A stretch of 64,000 nucleotides of DNA from Cytospora piceicola (Eukaryota; Ascomycota; Sordariomycetes; Diaporthales; Cytosporaceae), in assembly GCA_023375675.1 (NCBI GenBank), contig JALQBC010000070.1:50923-114922 (forward strand), in the 5' to 3' direction. The position numbers and the translations under genes were made by a program. The notes under the pieces were generated by a model, which made no database searches, had not been told where the DNA came from, and saw only the letters and a program-made list of their open reading frames with translations. The stretch's first letter is position 1, and every line of letters begins with the position of its first letter. Positions 44,586 through 57,105 of this stretch are shown one piece after another.

Positions 44586-47502
44586 ATGATGGATGGCGAA
44601 TACCAGCACGTCACACTGAGACGCCCGACAAGGTCGTCTACTCGGGCGTCCCAACCTGCCGCTGCCGGACCCGGCGAGGTCGGAGATGTCGAGGCCAAGG
44701 ACGACCAGAGCATGGCCACCGTGGGAACTGTACTGCTGGAGATCAAGACGTACATCAACATGTCAAGCGAACAGGTGCTGGTGAGGTACCACCGGCTCAC
44801 GCGGCTGGCCCGCCTTGCTGCCTCTGACCATGCTGCTGGCAACCCGTGCTACCCCTTCGCCGTATAGGCTATGGCTGGGGAGAACCTCGGGGAGCAGCGC
44901 GTGGAAAGCATCATGTCTATGCAGTTTGCTACCGTCGACGCCGTCATGTCGCCCAGCACAGAGGTCAGGAAGCTCGCCCTCGCCCTCGGCCTACGTTCCC
45001 ACGTCGTCCTCTGTCTGTTCTTCCACACCACCATACACACCAGCATCAATTGCTTCAAGGCCTTGCGGTCATGGACCAAGCGCCGCCTGCGCGTGCTGCA
45101 GCCGCAGCCCCAGGCCCAGGAACGAGGGAAGGAAGGGGACCGGTACAGAGTCAAGGCTAATGGGAAGTCGAGTCCGAAGACGAACCCCAAGACAAGTCCA
45201 AAGCCGCAGCTTCAGTCCCTGCTGCCGGGCGAATTCGTCTCCAGCGGGATGTACGAGCTGGTCCTGCAGGCCCGTCGCAACCGCTTGCAGCTGGAGACGT
45301 TTGAGGACACAATATTTGCCATGTCAAGGCTTCGCATCCCGACATTCACACCTGCTGACTTTCGACAAGCCCAAGCCTGTAAGTAAGGATATCGTTTGCC
45401 CCGCCGCCCCCCTCCCCCCTTCTTCCCGTTTTCTTATGCCATACGAAAAGCATCTTGGCTGACGACGATTCGTCGCAGTGGATCTTACCCTGACTGACCG
45501 AGAAGCCTCCACCGGACAGTCCTCCGCTGTCGATCCAAATGATGATCAGGCTCAAGAGGAGGATGCCCAGGAAGTCGGATTTGGTCAAGAAGATAAGCAG
45601 GATCAAGCGGAGGTTGGTCAAGAGGCCAAGCTCGTCCAAAACGACGGGCACGTTCAAGAGGAGGGTGTCCAAGAAGTCAGGCTTGGTCAAGCTGACGAGC
45701 AGGATCAAAAGGAGGCTGCCGAACTAGTCGAAATGAAGACTGCCGAGGACCAACAGCCCAACAACAACAGCCACAGGCAGCCGGATCAAGATGATGGTCG
45801 GGATAGTGAAGGCGACAAGAAAGAAGAATCAGGGGCTCCGGGATCGCACACTCTCGAGAATGCGTTCGCAAGTGGCGCTGATGGCGTCTACGAGAACCTT
45901 TGGGACGACGAATATTCCGCCGCCTCTATCGAGATGGCACGTGGCAATGACCATCCGATCAGCGAGGAACTTGGCGACGACGAAGGCAAAACAGCGCTGC
46001 TACACACTGAAGAAGAGAACTCCTATCTCGCTCTAAGCCCACCTCGACAGTTCGACACTCCCATCCTTACCATCAATTCTTATTCGTCGCCAATTCACAA
46101 TGGTCAGGCGACGACATGTGGAAAGAGGCCCCTTACCGGCGGGCCTCACCAGGACACAGCCACGAGCCCTGCCAAGCGGACGAGGGTAGGGCATCTGGGA
46201 CGGTCCGGGTCCGGGTCTGGGTCCGGGTCCAGTCACAACCCATGGGACTTCGCCGCCGCCACCAGAGACCGTGGGAGTGTTTCTGATGACCGAAGACTCG
46301 CTACAAACCAGTGCCTCACTGATTCTATCGTCAATGTCATGTGCGAGTTCGCCGCTGCCCACCTGCCCCGAGCTCATTTCATCTCCTCTCTCACCCTATC
46401 TGCAGCCGCCAGGGGCGCGTTCAAGGACCCCATCAACTCAGGCCAGGCCAAGGCTGCGGGTCACAAGGTCCCCGAGGTGCAGGACATCTCACGACTCATC
46501 ACCGTCGCTCACAAGCCTCTCAGAGACGGGGACAGTAGTGCAGGTGGTCACTACGTCTGGGTCATGGCCGATACGGTCCACCGCGTCGTCTATACCGCAG
46601 ACTCGCTTGCCGCTAGAGCCCCTGGCATGAGCAAGGATATGTCACGTGTCGCCCTTGCAGGCATCAACCTCCTCTATCCACCACCCGCACCGTCACCTTT
46701 CTCGTCAGTTCCGCCGTGGTCTGTGCAGTCTCTAGATTGCCCCCAACAGATCAACGACGTTGACTGTGGCATCTACACGATCGTTACTTGTCTCCGCGTT
46801 GCCGCCGCCGGACCCAAGAAATCCTTGGCGAGGGCAGGGTACGAAGAAGGAAAAGAACCCACTGCCCCTCTCCGGGAGTCCCTGCCTGCCTGCTGCAATA
46901 ATATGCTGCTGTGGAGGGCCATCATCCTGGCCATGTTACGCAACGCCCGCCTCTGGCCGATCCTCGGCGAGCTCAAGGTCACCTTAGGCGTCGGCGACGA
47001 TGACCCTCTGCTTCAGACCCAGGAGGACTTCCGCATTCCCGCCAAGACCACCACCCGGACAAGCTTCGATCTCCTGCAGCGGGAGCTGGACCGCGTTAGG
47101 GGCATACGAACCCAGTGCGCCACCCGCAGTCGCGCGCTGCAGTCGGTCCTGGACGACCTAGACGCGGCCGTAGAGCAGGTACTCGAACCGCTCCAGCGAC
47201 GATGGCGGGCATGCAAGCTAGACGCAGAGCTCAAGATTAGGAAGCTCGAGGGCGCGCGGGCCAGGATCGAGCAGGCTATGCAGCTCACCGACGCTGCCAC
47301 GCTGGGCATCAGCACTCCCTCGCTAGCTCCTGCCCGTGCGGGGCTGGCGGGGGTACTGGATGAGCTGCGTCTCCTGCGCTCCAGACAGGTCCATGTATCA
47401 GCAGCGCTGACCCATGGCCATGAGCGGCTTCGCGCGCTGGAACTTGGGAGCTGTAGGAAAATGCTAGCGGATGCTGTTGCCAGGTATACGGATGCGGCGT
47501 GA
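44586..47502 (+). CDS. Ulp1/SENP-type (C48) cysteine protease domain protein, three exons
   Basis: The model has exons 44586-44780, 44868-45378 and 45479-47502, giving 909 residues. Intron 1 has donor GTGAGG, branch CTGAC and acceptor GTATAG (phase 0). Intron 2 has donor GTAAGT, branch GGCTGAC and acceptor GTCGCAG (phase 1). C48 proteases remove SUMO or related modifiers from proteins. Here the C-terminal half contains the signature CPQQINDVDCGIY, like that of yeast Ulp1. The catalytic residues would be H593 (G-G-H-Y-V-W-V), D610 (T-A-D-S-L), Q659 and C665, with H-to-D 17 and Q-to-C 6 residues, the usual spacing. The usual His-Trp pair is His-Tyr. Before it lie a hydrophobic stretch (about 110-130), an acidic Gln/Glu region with a 34-residue tandem repeat, and a disordered linker. 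After it lies a long charged coiled coil (about 770-909). No cofactor or target can be inferred. Confidence 0.8.
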
Positions 47503-47702
47503 GAACTAGCTGTGGGAGCATCTGTCCTTGACGGTCTCAGGTCCGATTTCTGCAGTCTTGGCCTCAAGCGCATAGGTAGTAATGTATCTTCTCTACCGCG
47601 ACACACCATTCCCACTGTAATCACAGATGTGAAACTGTTAGATCTAGTCACAGGCAAAAGGCTACACGTGTGGAGCATTGATTCTATTATTAAGTTATAC
47701 TA

Positions 47703-47764
47703 GGGAGCGGCGGTAGAACCGCCTGCCGAGAAGGCCTTTTGTTAAGAAGATTTAGAAACTTAAT
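47703..47764 (+). repeat. Rep-H fragment D (hairpin end only)
   Basis: GGAGCGGCGGTAGAACCGCCTGCC and GGCCTTTTGTTAAGAAG, i.e. about 60 bp of the hairpin end, then abruptly replaced by an inverted end fragment. It starts directly after CTAG. Confidence 0.8.
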
Positions 47765-47854
47765 GCCTTCCGTTAAGAAGGTTGATGTTTGTTTTACAAG
47801 GCGGGCGAGCACACAGAAATTGTTACCCTTAAGATTTATACCACCTGTTTTTAA
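47765..47854 (-). repeat. Rep-H fragment E (opposite end, inverted)
   Basis: GCCTTCCGTTAAGAAGG followed by TTGATGTTTGTTTTACAAGG to CACCTGTTTTTAA. This is the reverse complement of the last about 90 bp of copy C (29530-29621), with few differences. It is little mutated and marks the right border of the main gene island. Confidence 0.85.
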
Positions 47855-47855
47855 C

Positions 47856-48562
47856 TGGGGAACGGCGGTAGGACCGCCTGCCGAGAAGGCCTTCCGTTAA
47901 GAAGGATCGGAATCTTAATAGCTACTTAGGTAGATACGCCGCAGCCTTAAGCGACGAAATAATTAACTAACTAACTAACTTATTATTTATTATATTTATT
48001 TATTTATTTACTTACTTACTTACTTACTTACTTAATTTAAATTTAAAGGCTTATTTAAGCTTTTAGTAAAGAAGAAAAGAGAGAAGAGCTAAGGTTTAAG
48101 TTAAAAACCTTAAAAACCTATAAATATAAAACTATTAGGTTTAATAGTAAGCTTAATTTAAAGACTATAATTTAATTAAATATACCGTTTAATAGCCCTT
48201 TTTTTAAGAATTTAGATTTAAGTAAGTTCTTTTTAGTTAAATAAAAACTCTAGCGTATATCTTAGTTCGACCTTAATTATAAGCCTTATTATAAGTCTAA
48301 CCTTATTTAAGCTTTAAAGTAACTATAAGCTTTCTAGCAGGCTTTAAAGGCCTTATAATTACTAGTGTATTTAGTTATAAAATAACTAAAATTACTGCTT
48401 TTAACAGCTAATTAAATCCTTTAAACAGATGTTATAGTAAATTAATATAATTATAATTTAAAGCTAATTAAAATTAAAAATAAATAGTATAAATCTTAAA
48501 GATAATAATTTTTATATACTTACTTACCTTTTAAAATAAATATTAACCTTTTTAATAAAAAG
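47856..48562 (+). repeat. Rep-H copy F
   Basis: Starts GGGGAACGGCGGTAGGACCG with the intact hairpin and GGCCTTCCGTTAAGAAGGAT. It has a short (ACTT)n (about 48009-48033), the AAAGGCTTATTTAAGC palindrome derivative near 48047, and ends in AACCTTTTTAATAAAAAGT, a mutated version of the standard end. The 5' part is barely mutated and the 3' part strongly so. Confidence 0.8.
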
Positions 48563-50965
48563 TAAAGTAAGATATATATAACTTTTATAAAAATATTAAA
48601 CTTTTATTTTATAGCTTATATTTAAATTTAAATCTAAAGACTACTTACTTAATAAGCTAAATATAAGCTTTTAAACTTAAGTAAAAGTTAAAAAGATTAT
48701 TAGTAAAAAGGTATATTTTAAAAGTATAAATCTTTACTTTTTATTAAATAAGTTTTTACTTAAAGTAAAACAATTTAGTTTTATAATATATTTTTTATAG
48801 TTATAAAGATAGTAATTTAAAGTAAATAAATAAAACTATATTAATAAAAATAATAAACTTATATTAGTTATTTTCGAACTATATAAAAGTAATAAAATAA
48901 GCTATTATAAGCTATAAAGGTAGTTTATAAGCGCTTTTAAAAAAGTTAAATAAATAAGCTATTAATTAAACTTATACTTAGCTTTAAGTAAGTAAATATA
49001 TTAGCTATAATAAAAACGCTTTTTAATAAAACTTAAATAAAACTTACTTTTATACTAGTAAAACTATTATCTTTAAGCTTATAAAATAATTAAAGCTTAA
49101 AATATAATAATATAAACTATAACTTTTTACTTTAATAATAATTAAATACGTTATTATTTATAAAAACTGTAAATAAAATATAACTTTAATTAAAATATAA
49201 ACTTTATTAATAATAACTATAATAAATATTATAAAAATTATAATTACTTAAGAAAAGATTACTAGCTTTTATTATATAAAACTTTAACTTTATAACTTTT
49301 ATAATATACTTTTATAATAACTATTATAAAAAGAATATATTAATATAAGTAAAATAAAAGCTACTTAATACTATATAAAATAAAAACTAAAAACTTTCTT
49401 TATTTTATATAAACTAAAAATACTTTTTTAAAGTTTAATAAAACATTTTAACTTAATAAAGCTAAGCTTATTATCTTTTTAAAAATAAAATAAACTATAA
49501 ATTTAAAAGATAATTTATACTTATAAAGATACTAATTTACTATATTAATTAAGTTAAAATTATACTTAAAATTATAAAGAATATAAAACGCTTAAGCTTA
49601 AAAATAATATAAAGTAGCTATATAACCTTTATAAAAAAGTACTTATTATAACTAGTAAGGTTTATATTATTAATAGAATATATATATAAAGTGTAAATAA
49701 TATTTTAAGCTTTATTTATTATAATAATTAAAAGGTAATAAAACTTATTATAAGAATAATACTTAAATTAATAACTAAAAACTAGCTATAAAAATATTTA
49801 AAGGTTAATACTTAACTATCTTTATATATTTAGCTTTTTAATTATAAGCTTAAAGTACTTATAGTATAAATACTATAAGCTTTTCTTACTTATATTACTT
49901 ATAAGTTAAATACTATAAGTATTATAACTTTAACTTTAATAGATAGCTTAGTTAGTTAAGACTTTTTTATAAAGATCTTATCTATCTTATAATATAGCCT
50001 TACTTAAGCTATATATAACTTTTAACTATATAACCTTTTAATACCTTAACTATAAGTTATAACACTTAGCTATTCTTTATAAAAATACGTTTAAATACTT
50101 AAGATAATAGTTATTAATAATAATACATTATATTACTACTAATAAAGTTAACAACGTTATAATAACCGGTATAAACGTTATAAAAGCGAAATAAAGTAAA
50201 AGGTAATAAATATAATAAGTAAGTATTAAAAAGATTTAATAGTATATAAATAAAAGCTTTTACTTATATTATATTTTAATAAACTACTATATAAACTAGT
50301 ATTATTTATTACTAGTTATACTTTTTATATAAAATCGTGTTTAAGCTTTTATTATTTTAAAAATAAAAATAAAATAAACTTAATTTAGATTTTTTAATTA
50401 GCTTTTATATATAATTATATATAATTATATATAAAAGCTAAAAGGTATTAAGTTTAAGTTAAATATTATAAAGCTAATTATAAATAATTATTCTTTATAA
50501 TTAACTTATTATATATATAAATTAAGTTTACTAATATATTAATATATACTAATTATAAAAGCTACTTTATAATTAGTAATTAGCTTATTTATAACTTTTT
50601 CTTTATATACTTTCTTTTTCTTTTTATACTTTAAAGTAAGTAGTAAGCTTTAAAAATAACCTTTTTAAACGTTAACTTTAATAAGTATAAGTATTTTATT
50701 TAAATTTATAATATTTTATACTTATATTATAATATTACTTAGTAATAACTATAAGTTATATTAAAACGTATTAGTTATATAGCTTATAAGTATTATATTA
50801 TAATTAAATAAGTAAATACTTTTAATATATAAAAGTAAAGGTTTACTTTTACTTTAAACTATATTATTATAAGCGTAAATATATTTATTCTTAAAGCTAA
50901 AGTATAATAAAGTAGACGTTTATAAATAATAATAAAGCGTTTTTATTAAAAACAGAAGTATAAAT
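48563..50965. other. Extremely AT-rich DNA between inverted Rep-H copies F and G
   Basis: 2.4 kb of RIP-type sequence, mostly A/T with TA-rich words and very few CA or TG. No open frame, LTR or TIR is recognised. It lies between Rep-H copies F (plus) and G (minus), so the whole 47856-51849 has inverted-repeat arms. Confidence 0.5.
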
Positions 50966-51513
50966 ACCTTCTGTTAAGAAGGTTAATGTTTGTTTTATAA
51001 TGTAAGCGAGTATATAGAAATTATTACCCTTAAGATTATAGTACCTGTTTTTAGTTTTAATTAGCTTTAAATTATAATTATACTAATTCGCTATAATACC
51101 CGTTTAAAAGATCTAATTAGCTGTTAAAAGTAGTGATTTTAGTCGTTACAGGACTAAATATACTAGTAATTATAAGGCCTTTAATGCCTGCCGGAAGGCT
51201 TACAGTCACTTTAAGGCCTAGATAAGGTCAGATTAGACTTACGATAAGGCCGTCTATAAAAGACTTTAGATTCGAACTAAGATATACGCCTAAGATTTAA
51301 TCCGATTAAAAAGCAGTTACCTAAATCTGAATCTTTAAAATCAGGGCTATTAAACGGTATATTTAATTAAATCGTAGTTTTTAAAGTAGGCTTACTATTA
51401 AAGCTAATAGTTTGAATCCGGTAAGTTCTTAAGGTTCTTAACCTAAACCTTAGCCCTTCCTTCCCTTCCTCTTTACCGAAGGCTTATATAAGCCTTTAAA
51501 TTCGAATTAAGTT

Positions 51514-51570
<57 letters not shown>

Positions 51571-51849
51571 TTTAGCTAGTAAGTTATCTAGTAAATTAGC
51601 TAGTAAATTAGCTAATAAAGTAGTTAGTAAAGTAGCTAGTAATTTAGTTATCTAATTTTTAAGTAAGTATATAAGTAAGTAAGTCTATAAATAAATATTT
51701 CGCTGCTTATAGCTGCAGAGGAGACGATAGACTGAAAGGCGTTACTCTATCGGATCTAAAGCAGCCTAAGCGGCGTATCTAGTTATTAAGTTTCCGATCC
51801 TTCTTAACAGAAGGCCTTCTCGGCAGGCGGTCCTACCGCCGTTCTCTAG
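50966..51849 (-). repeat. Rep-H copy G
   Basis: Inverted copy, starting ACCTTCTGTTAAGAAGG and ending at the hairpin GGCGGTCCTACCGCC followed by GTTCTCTAG and then T. The (AAGT)n run is at 51506-51570 and the palindrome GGCTTATATAAGCC is near 51483. The hairpin end is almost unmutated. Confidence 0.85.
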
Positions 51850-53453
51850 TTATAAACTAGTTATTATAAAACTTTACTTATATTATTAAACTCTTTAATA
51901 AAACGAAAACAAATAAGCTTTTACTAAACTATTTAAAAGTTAACTATAAGATTTATATTCCTTTTAATATAAATAATAAGCTAGTTAAAGCCTTATAAAG
52001 CTTTTTATATAAAATACTATAAAATAAAGTTTTATCTTTTTATAAAATACTTATTAAGCTGCTTAATAAAAGCTTTATATAAATAAATAGCTAAGTAATA
52101 AGTATATTAGTTATTTATATTAAAAAGCTTAATAAAAGTATTTACTTTAATATAAATTATTATATTTTTAATATTATTACTTTAGTAAATTAAAGCCGGT
52201 ATTATAGTTATAAGGCGAACAGAAGCAGGGCTAGTAATAAGGTTAAGGTTATATACTAACCCTGCTACTAGCCTTATCGATAAGCTTTCCGAATTACCTG
52301 TATATTAGTTTAAATAGCTAAGCTTTAAGCCTTAAGTTCTGTTTCTTCTCTCTTTTTTCTCGATAAGCAGAACCTCTTCGATAATTAACAATATTATATA
52401 ATCGAAATCGAGCTTTTATACCGTAATTATTTTAATTACTGTTATAGCCGGCTTCTTTTTATTAAAGTAATACTTTTAAATATTCTTTAAATAAAGTAGT
52501 TTATTAAACTTAATATTTAAACAGCTTTTTATAAGCTTTATATTAAATAGAAAGATAAGTATAAAACTGTTTTTTAAATTTAATTTAACTTTTTTAAATA
52601 GTTAATAATACCTTTTAGTTTATTAAAAGTATTTACTACTTTTAATAATATATTAACTTAATATTATATAAATAATTTTATATTATTTATTTTATTTAGT
52701 TAGATAATATACTTAATTACTTTAATAAGATTTATTAAAAGTATAAAATAAAGGTTAAATAAACTTTTAATACTTTATTAGCTATAAGCTTTAATTTAAA
52801 TATTTTTAAATATAACTTTAATATATAAAGAATAAAATACTTTAAACTTATTATTAAAGCTAAAGTTATAATTAAAAATAAACTTAAAAAAGCTTTTTAT
52901 TATTAAAATGTAAAAGGTTTTAAATGTACTTAAAGTATATATAGCTTTTTAAGCTTTATTACTTTTTATTAATAATTTATTAAAAACTATTTTAAGATTA
53001 TAAGCCTTTTACTATATCTTATAATAAAAAACACTCTTTTATATTAAAAACGTAAGTAAAAGCCTTTTTTAAAAATAGCTTAAATATTAATTTATTACTA
53101 AAATAGTTTTAGTTTAATATAACTTAAATTTATATACTATATTTAAAATATATAGCTTTAAATATTCTTTAAAAAGTTACTAATTTTAAAGTAAAGTATA
53201 ATAAATTACTTTATTTAGTAATATATTACTTATAAGGCTTTATACTTAAAGAAAGTAATTATAACATTTATAATAAAACACTGTTTATTATTTAAATCTA
53301 TTAAAAGTTTTTATTATAAAACGTTAAGCTTTATAATATAGCGTTTTTATTTATTATCTATTTAAATTATAAGAATTTAAAGTATTTTATAATAACTTAA
53401 TATCTTTTTAAATATTAAGTTTATTAATTAAAGAACTTTTATACTTTTACTTT
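51850..53453. other. AT-rich DNA between Rep-H copies G and H
   Basis: 1.6 kb. A short moderately GC-richer patch (about 52200-52460) lies within otherwise fully RIP-type sequence. No coding frame or repeat boundary recognised. Confidence 0.5.
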
Positions 53454-54500
53454 ATATTTTATTAAGAAGGTTATTATTTGTTTTATATAGTAGCTAAGTA
53501 TATAGAAACTATACCTTTAAGATTTATACTACTTGTTTTTAATTTTAATTAACTTTAAATTATAATTATATTAATTCGCTATAACACCTGTTTAAAGGAT
53601 TTAATTAACTGTTAAAAGTAGTGTTTTAAAATGTAAACTAAGTTAGAAAACTAGATAGTATAAGGCTTTTAATACTTACTAAAAGGTTTATAGTTACTTT
53701 AAAGCTTATAATAAAGCTGAATATAATAATCCTTTTAATAAGGCCGCTTATAAAATAATTTAGGTTTTAACTTAGATATACGCTAGAGTTTAAATCCGGT
53801 TTAATAGAACTTACTAAATTCTTAATTTTTAGAAAACAAACTATTAAACAGTATATTTAATTATATTGTAGCCTTTAAAGTAAGCTTACTATTAAGGCTA
53901 ATACTTCTAATTCTCTATATTCTTAACTAGAACCCTAGCCTTTACCTCTCTTACTCTTTACTAAAGGCTTATATAAACCTTTAAATTCGAACTAAGATAC
54001 ACGCTTAAGTTTTAAAACAATTAAATAAAACTTACTTAAACCTAAACCTTTAAAAAGGCTATTAAACAGTATATTTAATTAAATAGTAGCCTTTAAACTA
54101 GGTTTAGTATTAAAGATAATAGTTTTAGTTTTTTAAGTTATTAAAATGTTTAAAGTTACTTTAAGACTTATAAGGCCGCTTATAAAAGACTTTAAGTTTT
54201 AAGTAAAATATACAGTTAAGTTTTTATTTAATATAATAAGACTTATTTATATTTAAAACCCTTAAAAAAGCTATTAAACGGTATATTTAATTAAGTAGTA
54301 CCTTAGTTCTACTATTAAAAATAATAGTTTTAGTTTATTAACTTTTTAAGGTTATTAACTTAAATTCTACCCTTTCCTTTCCTTTTTCTTTTTTAAAGGT
54401 TATATAAACCTTTAAATATAAAGTAAGTAAGTAAGTAAGTAGGTATATAAGTAGCTAAGTAAGTTAGTTAATAACTAAGTTAGTTTATAAGTATATAAGT
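53454..54500 (-). repeat. Rep-H copy H, truncated at the hairpin end
   Basis: Starts with a mutated TTATTAAGAAGG end and the ACTACTTGTTTTTAATTTTAA segment. It contains three degenerate copies of the roughly 200-bp internal unit (anchored by TTTTAA near the ACGCTAGAG/ACGCTTAAG words at about 53780 and 54000) and ends in AAGT/TAAGT microsatellite DNA. No hairpin end was found. Confidence 0.65.
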
Positions 54501-55385
54501 AAGTAAGTATATAATAATAATATTATTTACGTTTATATATATATTATTTATATAATACGTCTTATAAGGCGTTTATAGACAGAGGGAGTAGTGCCTTCTT
54601 ATTACTATATAAATAAAAGAAGAAGGATATAAACCGCTAAATTTACTATACTAGTAAGGCTAGGCTTAGTAAATAATAGTTATATAAGAGAAAGTAAAAG
54701 TAAGAAATATTATATTACTCTATATTGCTTTCGATATTTAAAAGAGTATTATAAATGCTAGAGTTTATAATAAAAGCTTAAAATTATTCCTACTTTAATT
54801 AACTTAAAATATATTTAATTACTCGGCCTTATTGCTTTTAAAAAGGACTTACAGCACGTAGGCATTTAAAGAAGTAGCTTAGTTATCGTAGTCGCTTATA
54901 TCGACACGGCTAGCTTATACTAGTATACTTTAATCGTTTATAGTAAACAATAAAGTCGCTATAGCTTAATCGCTTTATAAGATATTTATAAAATACCTTT
55001 CGAGTAAATATAAGTTCCGGAGATAGGATTATAGCCCGGAGGCTTTACCTTTAATAACTAATTAGTATATTTATATACTATTAATAATTAAAGCAGATTT
55101 TTCGTTTTTACTTATTTTATCTTTTTACTTAAGAAATTATCCTTAGTCTTTTAAGTATAGTACCTATAAAGTATAGTTTATTAAGCCTATTAAGGTATTT
55201 ACTTTAAATAGCAGCTTTAAGGATTTAGTCGCCTTTTTTATTACTTTTAATATCGGTATATCTTAAGCTTTAAATAATAGTAACTAGAATTAAAATAGAA
55301 AAGACGGTATTTTAAAAGTAAAGAAACTTATATTATAAGCTATTTAAAGTATAGCTTTTAAAATCTTAAAAAACCGCTATATTAT
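54501..55385. other. Moderately AT-rich DNA, unidentified
   Basis: 0.9 kb with more G and C than its surroundings (for example CAGAGGGAGTAGTGCC near 54578). No coding frame, terminal repeat or known family recognised. Confidence 0.5.
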
Positions 55386-57105
55386 GCCTTCTGTTAGGAA
55401 GGTTAATGTTTATTTTATAAAGCAGGCGAGTATAATAGAAAAATTATTGCCTTTAAGATTTATACTACCTGTTTTTAATTCTGATTAGCTCTGAATTACA
55501 ATTATACTGATTCGCTGCAGCACCTGTTTCTCGGATTTAATTAGATGCTAAAAGCAGTGTTTTTAGATGTCGAACGGCTAAGAGAACTAGAAATTATAAG
55601 GCCTTTAATGCCTGCCGGAAGACTTACAGTCATTTTAAGGCCTACGATAAGGCCTTTTACTGTAGACCTTAAGTTCGAACTAAGATGTACGCTCGAGTTT
55701 TAATCCGATTAAAACGTACTTACCTAAATCTGAATCCTTAGAAAAAGGGCTATTAAACGGTATATTTAATTAAACTATAGCCTTTCAATTAGGCTTACTA
55801 TTAAAGCTAATAGTCTTAATTCCTTAGGTTTCTAAAGTTCTTAACCCGAACCCTAGCCTTTCCCTTCCTCTTTACTTACCTAAGCCTTTAAGTTTATATT
55901 AAGATGCACGCTCGAGTTTTAATCCGATTAAAAAGCAGTTACTTAAATCTAAATCTATAGAAAAAGAGCTATTAAACGGTATATTTAATTAAATCGTAGC
56001 TCTTAAAGTAAGGTTACTATTAAAGCTAATAGTTTTAATTCTGTAAGTTCTTAAGGTTCTTAACCCGAACCCTAGCCTTTCCCTTCTTCTTTACTTACTT
56101 AGGCCTTTAGGTTTATACTAAGATGCACGCTCGAGCTTTAATCCGATTAAACAAAGCTAACTTAAATCTAAATCTATACAGAAAGGGCTATTAAACAGTA
56201 TATTTAATTAAATTATAGCCTTTAAGGTAGGCTTACTATTAAAGCTAATAGTTCTAATTCTATAAGTTCTTAAGGTTCTTAACCCGAACCTTAGCCTTTC
56301 CCTTCCTTTTTCTTTACCGAAGGCTTATATAAGCTTTTAGATTTAAATTAAGTAAGTTAGTAAGTAAGTTAGTAAGTAAGTTAATAAGTAAGTAAGTAAG
56401 TTAATAAGTAAGTAAGTAGGTAAGTAAGTAGGTTAGTTAGTTAGTAAGTTAGCTAGTAAGTTAGCTAATAAAGTAGTTAATAAAGTAGCTAGTAATTTAG
56501 TTATTTAATTATTAAGTAATTAATTAATTAAGTAACTAAGTAGGTTAGTTAGTAAGTAAGTAGGTAAGTAAGTAAGTAAGTTAGCTAGGAAAGTAGTTAG
56601 TAAAGTAGCTAGTAATTTAAGTATTTAATATTTAAGTAAGTAAGTAAATAAGTAAGTAAGTAGGTAAGTAAGTACGTAAGCTATTTAGTAAGTTAACTAT
56701 TAACTAAGTAAATAAGTAAGTAAGTTAATAGGTAAGTAAGTAGGTTAGCTAGTAAATTAGCTATTAAATTAACTAGTAAGTAAGTAAATAAATAAGTAAG
56801 TAAGTAAGTAAGTAGGTAAGTTAGTAAGTAAGTAAGTTAATAAGTAAGTAAGTTAGTAAGTTAGTAAGTAAGTAAGTAAATATATAAATTAGCTAATAAA
56901 GTAGTTAGTTATAAAGTAAATAAATAAATATTTCGCCGCTTAAGGCTACGGAAGAGACGATAGAGTAACGCCCGAAAGGCGTTACTCTATCGGATCCGGA
57001 GCAGCCTAAGCGGCGTATCTAACTATCTAACTAAATAGCTATTAAATTTCCGATCCTTCCTAACGGAAGGCCTTCTCGGCAGGCGGTCCTACCGCCGTTC
57101 CTCAG
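55386..57105 (-). repeat. Rep-H copy I, longest copy, with internal tandem units
   Basis: 1.72 kb, from GCCTTCTGTTAGGAAGG to the hairpin GGCGGTCCTACCGCC and GTTCCTCAG, then T. It carries three 219-bp tandem units (anchor GCTCGAG at 55691, 55910 and 56129), a long (AAGT)n region with interruptions (about 56350-56890), and a second inverted repeat GAGTAACGCC...GGCGTTACTC (about 56960-56990). It is one of the best preserved copies. Confidence 0.85.
55680..56340. repeat. 219-bp tandem repeat, three units, inside Rep-H copy I
   Basis: The word GCTCGAG recurs at 55691, 55910 and 56129, exactly 219 bp apart. Each unit also contains TATTAAACGGTATATTTAAT and TTCTTAACCCGAACC (or close variants). Copy H has a decayed version of the same amplification. 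Confidence 0.85.
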
